A stretch of DNA of 64,000 bases from Rheum nobile (taxonomy: Eukaryota; Streptophyta; Magnoliopsida; Caryophyllales; Polygonaceae), in NCBI GenBank assembly GCA_027886185.1, contig WOAB01000124.1, forward strand, positions 2,232,001-2,296,000, read 5' to 3'. The notes beneath the pieces are model-generated. The model had not been told where the DNA came from and searched no databases. It saw nothing but the letters and a program-made list of their open reading frames with translations. Below are positions 57,924 through 64,000 of this stretch, one piece after another (position 1 is the first letter of the stretch; each line of letters opens with the position of its first letter). Both the position numbers and the translations under genes were made by a program.

Positions 57924-59290
57924 TATATGGTAATTTTACTTAGTTATAGATTATAGGATTAGATTAGATTGATAATAAATAAATAAATAAAGATATATGT
58001 AAGAGAAAATATATTATTATACAAAATTATTATATCTTATACGTAAGGAAAGTGTTATTAATATTTTATGCAAGTTATATCTTTTTTTTGGTAAAAAAAG
58101 ATATCTATATCTATCTCTCTAATAATTATTATTATTGTAGATTAACTAAGAAGATAATATCTTATTAGTTAAATTATCTCTAAAACAATTTTCTATTTTT
58201 ATCTCTAATAATTATTATCTCTAATAATTCGAATTTACTATTTTTGAAGTGAAATAATAAGATAAAACTTTTATATTGTCAAAGTTAAATTAATTTTAAA
58301 TAGTTAAGGTAAAAAATATTTATTATTTAGTTTTAAATTAGTTTATATATAGATAGTTATGGATTTATTAGTTTTGGTGAAAATAATTTTTATTTAGTTT
58401 TAAATTAGTATATATATAGATAGTTATGGATTTATTAGTTTTTAAATCATAAATAATTATTATTAAAAAAAATCGAAATTACTATTTTTAAAGTGAATTA
58501 TAAATCTTTACATAATGAAAAGTAAGATTTTTTGTTAAACAACCTTTGATAATGAAAAGTCTAAAGATAGCTTAACGCACAATAGTTTCTTAATCGCTTC
58601 GTATAAGATATTTTTGCACTCACGTGTTATAGGGTGACAAATTGAAAATGATCATTAATTAAATTTTGACTTTGAGAGTATGTCTACGGTAAAAAAATAG
58701 TTCTAAAGATAGCTGGTAAGATTTTTTATATGGTAATTTTACTTAGTTATAGATTATAGGATTAGATTAGATTGATAATAAATAAATAAAAGATATATGT
58801 AAGAGAAAATATATTATTATACAAAATTATTATATCTTATACGTAAGAAAGTGTTATTAATATTTATGCAAATTATATCTTTTTTGATAAAAAGAAGATA
58901 TTTATATCTACTTCTCTAATAATTATTATTATTGTAGATTAACTAAGAAGATAATATCTTCTTAGTTAAATTATCTCTAAAACAATTTCTATTTTCAAAT
59001 AATTCGAATTTTCTATTTTTGAAGTGAAATAATAAGATAAAACTTTTATATTGTCAAAGTTAAATTAGTTTTAAATAGTTATGGTAACAATATTTATTAT
59101 TTAGTTTTAAATTAGTATATATATAGTTATGGATTTATTAGTTTTGGTAATAATAATTATTTTGGTAAACATAACTATTATTTAGTTATAAATTAGTATA
59201 TTTATAGACAGTTATGAATTTATTAGTTTTTAAATCATAAACAATTATTATTTAAAAAATTCGAAATTACTATTTTTAAAGTGAAATAAT
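57924..59290. repeat. Direct repeat pair of about 570 bp inside the Helitron
   Basis: The block from GGTAATTTTACTTAGTTATA at about 57924 recurs from about 58722, with the same order of TTAGATTGATAATAAATAAA, GAGAAAATATATTATTATAC and AGATTAACTAAGAAGATAAT. Differences are small indels and a few substitutions. The spacing is about 800 bp. Confidence 0.8.
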
Positions 59291-59349
59291 AAGATCAAGT
59301 GTTTATATCGTATATATTATTTAGTTTAAAATAGTTATGGTAAAAATTC

Positions 59350-59572
59350 AGAAATAAGATAAGAAGGATATAATTATTATTTAGTTTTAAATAGTTATGA
59401 AAATAAACAATAAATAAGATATTAGTTATGGAAATAAACAATAAGATAAGATATCATATTCAGAAATAAGATAAGAAAGATATAATTATTATTTAGTTTT
59501 AAATAGTTATGGAAATAAACAATAAATAAGATATTAGTTATGGAAATAAACAATAAGATAAAATATCGAATG
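59350..59572. repeat. Tandem repeat, two units of about 110 bp
   Basis: Both units start AGAAATAAGATAAGAA and contain TTAGTTTTAAATAGTTATG, ACAATAAATAAGATATTAG and ATGGAAATAAACAATAAGAT. They abut at about 59461. Confidence 0.8.
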
Positions 59573-59702
59573 ACGTGGCGGATAAGGTGACATAGCTCAG
59601 AGGCCAACACATAGGCGAATTAAATATGGTGACGACACGTATGCGAATTGAACGTGAGACCGACACATAGGATTTAGGCTTCTGCTTTAGTATAGATATA
59701 GA

Positions 59703-60061
59703 TTAATGCCATTGGAAGATTCATTATAGTTTTTTCATAACTCCTCCACGTTTAATATTAAGTTACAAAATCACTCTATTTATTTTAGGTTCATCTCTTC
59801 ATTTCCCCCCTATGGAACAAAGGCCCGTCCTGTTGTCAATGTTCAAGCCTTTTTGCATTTTAGCTCCAGAATTATGTACTTGAATTTTAATTCGTTGGAT
59901 GGGTAGAATCTGTTCGGGCCAGCTTATAGTTAGATTTTTTTTCAGACTTATGGATCCGTTTAGATTCTCTAGAATGTAAAATAATACATTATCTTACATA
60001 ATAATATTCTCTATAATTTATGAGAGAGATATAAACTGAAATGCTTAGATAATATTATTCA
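59703..60061. other. Short host spacer between Helitron and copia element
   Basis: No gene or repeat structure is recognised. The stretch lies between the Helitron 5' end and the proposed edge of the copia LTR. Confidence 0.5.
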
Positions 60062-60257
60062 TGAGAAGTCTGAAATATATATTACACAAAAGAGAGCAGA
60101 ACTATGCATCTAGACATGAACCTAGGGACTCACAAAGCACAATAAATAGCAGACACAACATCTACAGCAGCTGTCACAATAATAAATTATCTAGGGATTA
60201 ATCAACAGCTGTAATAAGATTAAATTATCTAATTAATTACTGTAGTTTTGTCTAACA
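60062..60257 (-). repeat. 3' LTR of the copia element (inner edge firm, outer edge tentative)
   Basis: The inner edge is clear: GCGTGGGGGA (60258-60267 on the minus strand) is a purine tract followed by TGTTAGACAAAAC. The outer edge at 60062 (ending TTCTCA) is a guess, because no second LTR or target duplication is in the window. The pol stop codon lies inside the LTR. Confidence 0.45.
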
Positions 60258-63200
60258 TCCCCCACGCAAGCTTGGCTATACAGGTCATCAATGCCAAGCT
60301 TGGATGTGAGCCACTGAAATCGAGTAGGATGAAATCCCTTAGTCAGAAGATCAGCCAGCTGAAACTCAGAGGAAACATGGGAAATTTGGATAATTCCAGC
60401 ATCAATCTTTTCCTTGATGAAATGTCTATCTATTTCCACATGTTTTGTTTTATCATGCTGAACCAGATCATGAGCTATGTTGATTGCAGATTTGTTGTCA
60501 CAGTATAGCTTCATTGGATCTTCCCATTCAACTTTCAGATCATTTAGAATGATTCTAATCCACAACAGTTCACAAATTCCATGAGCTGCAGCACGAAATT
60601 CAGCTTCTGCACTAGACCTTGCTTCTTACTTCTCCATGCAACCAGATTTCCTCCAAGATAGACGCAATAGCATGTAGTGGACCTCCTCGTGACTGGATCA
60701 CCAGCATAGTCGGCATCTGAGAAGGCTTCAAGTAGGAGTTTCTTGCTCTTGGTAAACAAAATCCCTTTACATGTAGTGCCTTTAAGATATATGAGTATCC
60801 TGTAGACAGCTTGAAGGTGAGATTCTCTTGGATCGTGCATGAACTGGCTGATTACACTTACAGAGAAGGCAATATCAGGTCTGGTGTGAGCAAGATATAT
60901 CAGTTTACCGCACAATTTCTGGTATGAATGCTTGTCAACTGTTGGTTCAGTTTCAGCCTTACCAATCTTCTGATTGTAGTCAATGGGTGTGGTACATGGT
61001 TTGCAATCAGTCATCCCAACCTCCTGGAGAACATCCTTGATATACTTATGTTGGGAGATAAAAGTGCCAGACTTGGACCGAGCAACTTCAATTCCCAAGA
61101 AGTACTTCATCCGTCCTAACTCTTTTACTTCAAATTCACGAGTTAGGATAGTCTTCAGACGAGCTTGTTCAGCAGAGTCATTTCCTGTCATAATGATATC
61201 GTCTACATACACAAGAAGGATACTTACCCCCCCCGGAGTCAGAGTGTCGTACAAATAAAGTATGGTCACCCTGACTTTGATGGTATCCAGCAGCCCGCAT
61301 CACTCCTCTAAATCTGCCAAACCATGCCCGAGGAGACTGTTTCAAACCGTATAAGGCCTTTTTCAGCTTGCAAACATGATGAGGAGAGGTGCATGAGAAC
61401 CCAGAAGGCAGATTCATATAGATATCCTCATTCAGATATCCATTCAGAAAAGCATTCTTGACATCGAACTGATACAACTCCCAGTCATAATGAGTAGCAA
61501 CAGACAAAAGAAGACGAACAGTGGCCATTTTTGCAACTGGAGCAAAGGTCTCCTGATAATCCAACCCATAAGTTTGAGTAAATCCCCGAGCCACAAGTCG
61601 AGCTTTATACCTGGCCAAAGAACCATCAGCATGATATTTCAGAGCAAACACCCACTTGCAACTGACTATATTGTGACCAGGTGGCCGATCCACTAATTCC
61701 CAAGTCTGATTTGCTTCAAGAGCTGTCATCTCTTCAGTCATAGCTTGGCGCCACTCTGCGGACTGAAAAGCTTCTCTGACAGTGTTAGGAATTCTGATTT
61801 GATCAAGGCTGGAAAGAAATTTTTGATGCTCACCAGAAAAATTATCAAGACTAGCATAATTAGACAAGGGATAGAGGGGTGTTTTTGTACATGCCCTTGG
61901 ACCTTTCCTTAGAGCAATGGGCACATCAAGTGTTGTTGAAGGTGAGGATGCAGCAGGCGCAGGGGCCGGTTCAGGGGCTGGAGCTGTAGAGGAAGAGGGA
62001 ACCTTTCGAGAATACACCTTGTTGAACCTAGAAGAGGGATTTGGCGGAAGCTGTGGTGGTGGTGGTGGTGGCTGTGTAGGCAATCGCAAAGATTCAGATT
62101 CATATGTTGTTTCATCAGCTGTAGAGTTTTCTGATGTGCTAGGAGGGAGAGGTGAAGTAGGATCTTCAGTTGACAAAGAGGATGGAGTGATGGCTAGGGC
62201 TGTAGGAAGGCTAAAGATGGCAGGTTCATCTGCTGAGACAAAGTTGTCACATTCTTGAGTAACACTTTCTGAATTTGGGTCAGGCAAAGGGCTGTAATAT
62301 GAGGTGTTTTCATCGAATGAAGCATCAGCAATGACAAAGGTTTGTTTGGTAGCAGGACAATAGCACTTGTAACCCTTCTTAGTGTTGGAATAACCAATAA
62401 AGATACACCTTTGAGCCTTAGGATCAAGTTTACCTCGACAAGGAATATGAATATGTACAAAAACAGTACACCCAAACACCCTAGGCTCTAACCCACTTTC
62501 AATTTGGAGGTGAGGAAAGAAGGATTGAAGATAATGGATTGGAGTTTGATACTTGAGAGTTTTTGAGGGGGTTCGGTTAATTAGATGGGCAGCAGTGAGG
62601 GCAGCTTCTCCCCAATAGAACTTTGGAACATTGGACTGAAACATAACAGCCCTAGTGATATTAAGAAGATGCCCATTTTTCCGTTCGGCTAGGCCATTTT
62701 GTTGGGGAGTATACACACAGGAAGACTCATGAATAATACCCTTTTGAATGAAGAAGGAAGATAGAGTTTGGTTGAAGTAATCCTTGGCATTATCAGATCT
62801 GAAACGTTGGATGGATATGCCAAACTGATTGAAAATCATTGCATAAAAGGCAGGGATAATGTTGCTTGCTTCAGATTTGTGTTTGAGCAAAAACAACCAA
62901 GTGACTCTAGTGCAATCATCAATTAGGGTAAGAAACCAGATACATCCATTTATGTTTTTGGTAGGTGCAGGACCCCAAGTATCACTATGGATGAGTTCAA
63001 AAGGCAAGAGACATCTTTTATTACGATCAGGAAATGAGACACGTTTATGTTTGGCTCTTTCACAAGTAGGACAAACGAGACTCTGAATCTAAACCAACAA
63101 ACAAGTCAGGATACAAGTGCTTCATAAGGGAAAGGGATGGATGGCCAAGGCGATGATGTTGGAGCCAAAGTTGGGCAGTTTTGGTGTTACTGAGATAGGC

Positions 63201-63982
63201 TGAAGCAGTAGGAGGGTTCTCCAAGACGTAGAGGTCCCCACTTTCTCTACCACGTCCAATCGTCGTCCCCGAGCCCTGCTCCTGTATTACACAACCAGAA
63301 GGAGAGAAAATCACTTCACAATTAAGATCATGAACCAGTCTTTTTACTGAAATAAGATTGGAGGAAAGGGCTGGTACAAACAACACATTATTCAAAGGTA
63401 ATGTGGGAAATGTAGTAATATTTCCACTTCCAGGAATAGGAACTGAGGTCCCATTGGCAGTGATAAGAGATTTCTGACTTTTAAAGGATTGATAAGAGTT
63501 GAGAAGAGAGCGATCATTTGTCATATGATTAGTTGCACCGCTGTCCATAATCCATTCCTGACCATTAGAGTGATTTTTCATACCTGTAAGAGCCAGAGAC
63601 TTGGAGGACGAACCAGATGGGCTTTCAAGAGATTGCAAGACACCCTAAAGGTGTTGAATTTCAGCAGCAACTTCAGCTGGAGAAGATAAAGGCTTTACTG
63701 AAGCAATGTTTGCTTTGGGCTGAGCTGGCTGTAAGGAAGGCTGCTGTTGAGAGGTGGTGAAATTGTTCTTTCCAGAATCACGGTTGGGAGGCCTGCCAAC
63801 AAGCTCCCAGCATCTCTCCTTTGTGTGCCTGTGCTTCTTATAGTGGGTGCAAAAAAGGTCATTGATGTCCCTCCTTCCAGCTTTTGAAAAGAGGGCCATA
63901 TTTTCAGCTGAAGCAGTAGGAGGTTGAAGCATGATGCCTCTCCTGGTTTCTTCCATTCGAATAGTGGCGATATTCTCTTCAA
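60233..63982 (-). pseudogene. Degenerate Ty1/copia gag-pol polyprotein
   Basis: In coding order: a gag zinc knuckle with its second Cys replaced by Tyr (CTHYKKHRHTKERC, about 63810), a TAG stop near 63642, protease WIMDSGATNHMT (about 63540), the gag-pre-integrase motif LWLQHHRLGHPS (about 63150), a frameshift near 63075-63090, and integrase with Asp, Asp, Glu in SDTWGP, RSDNAKDYF and NGLAERKN. Reverse transcriptase runs from WELVDRPPGHN to YGLKQSPRAW. A frameshift sits at the C8 run 61227-61234, just before YVDDI. RNase H (SDADYAG, ADLLTKGF) is split by a third frameshift near 60625. The region 61900-62250 between integrase and reverse transcriptase is Ser/Pro-rich. Confidence 0.88.
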
Positions 63983-64000
63983 GAGATGGGAGAGGTTTGG

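Larger units (their letters stand above)
52576..59702 (-). mobile_element. Helitron with both termini, 7127 bp
   Basis: On the minus strand it starts A|TCTATATCTATACTAAAGC (59702) and ends CAACTAG|T (52576). A 3' hairpin with arms CCCGTGC and GCACGGG (52587-52603) stands 10 bases from the end. These are the TC start, CTRR end, terminal hairpin and A/T insertion site expected of Helitrons. It carries a broken RepHel gene (52810-57230) and no RPA gene. The 5' third (57231-59702) is AT-rich and full of internal duplications. The terminal family differs from that of the large Helitron at 8340. Confidence 0.88.
60062..64000 (-). mobile_element. Ty1/copia retrotransposon, 3' part, runs off the window
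   Basis: On the minus strand the order is gag zinc knuckle, protease, integrase, reverse transcriptase, RNase H, polypurine tract and 3' LTR, the copia order. The 5' LTR and most of gag lie beyond base 64000. Several frame disruptions make this copy inactive. Confidence 0.88.

Noticed and set aside
61917..62258. Plus-strand Gly/Ala-rich frame of 113 codons
   Set aside because: It is antisense to the Ser/Pro-rich linker of the copia polyprotein.

Overview
This window is nuclear DNA of a flowering plant, most likely a eudicot. The evidence is AT-rich sequence, many short GT-AG introns, plant-type Ty3/gypsy and Ty1/copia retrotransposons, two families of Helitron ends of plant type, and three host genes with clear plant homologues. 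I see no bacterial operons, no tRNA or rRNA genes and no CRISPR array. The species cannot be fixed from sequence alone.

Layout. Bases 1-2829 are AT-rich intergenic DNA with internal duplications. 2830-7086 is a 5'-truncated Ty3/gypsy element that ends in a 3' LTR. 7087-7208 is a minus-strand Helitron 5' end, and 8340 is the 5' end of a second Helitron of the same terminal family on the plus strand, so the two ends face each other head to head. The plus-strand element appears to run to about 34.3 kb. It carries a replication protein A (RPA70)-like gene at 11029-14951 and a decayed Rep-helicase (RepHel) gene at 26150-34257. It has been entered by at least three LTR elements: an Athila/Tat-like solo LTR with 5-bp target duplication inside an RPA exon, a degenerate gypsy element with long LTRs (16331-21690), and a copia-like solo LTR with 5-bp target duplication inside RepHel. 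A minus-strand gene model of unknown function with a promoter-like block lies at 24.8-25.6 kb.

The host block follows, all on the plus strand: RPN2/HAP6, the ribophorin II subunit of oligosaccharyltransferase (19 exons, 35269-43235); a style cell-cycle inhibitor 1 (SCI1)-like nuclear protein (4 exons, 44501-47357); and a four-helix membrane protein, possibly AGTRAP-like (5 exons, 49296-52220). Introns and spacers here hold a long-TIR Mutator-type MITE with 9-bp target duplication, a SINE with about 14-bp target duplication, perfect or near-perfect hairpins and a G-rich degenerate satellite.

Downstream of the third gene sits a second Helitron on the minus strand with both termini recognisable (52576-59702) and a broken RepHel gene. 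The window ends inside a minus-strand Ty1/copia element (about 60062 to beyond 64000) with several frame disruptions.

The three host genes look intact and unrelated to each other (ER N-glycosylation, cell-cycle control, membrane protein). Every recognised transposon protein gene is broken. The most unusual object is the large nested Helitron, in particular its N-terminal RepHel exons, which repeat a small basic motif four times, and its insertion history, which can be read to the base.
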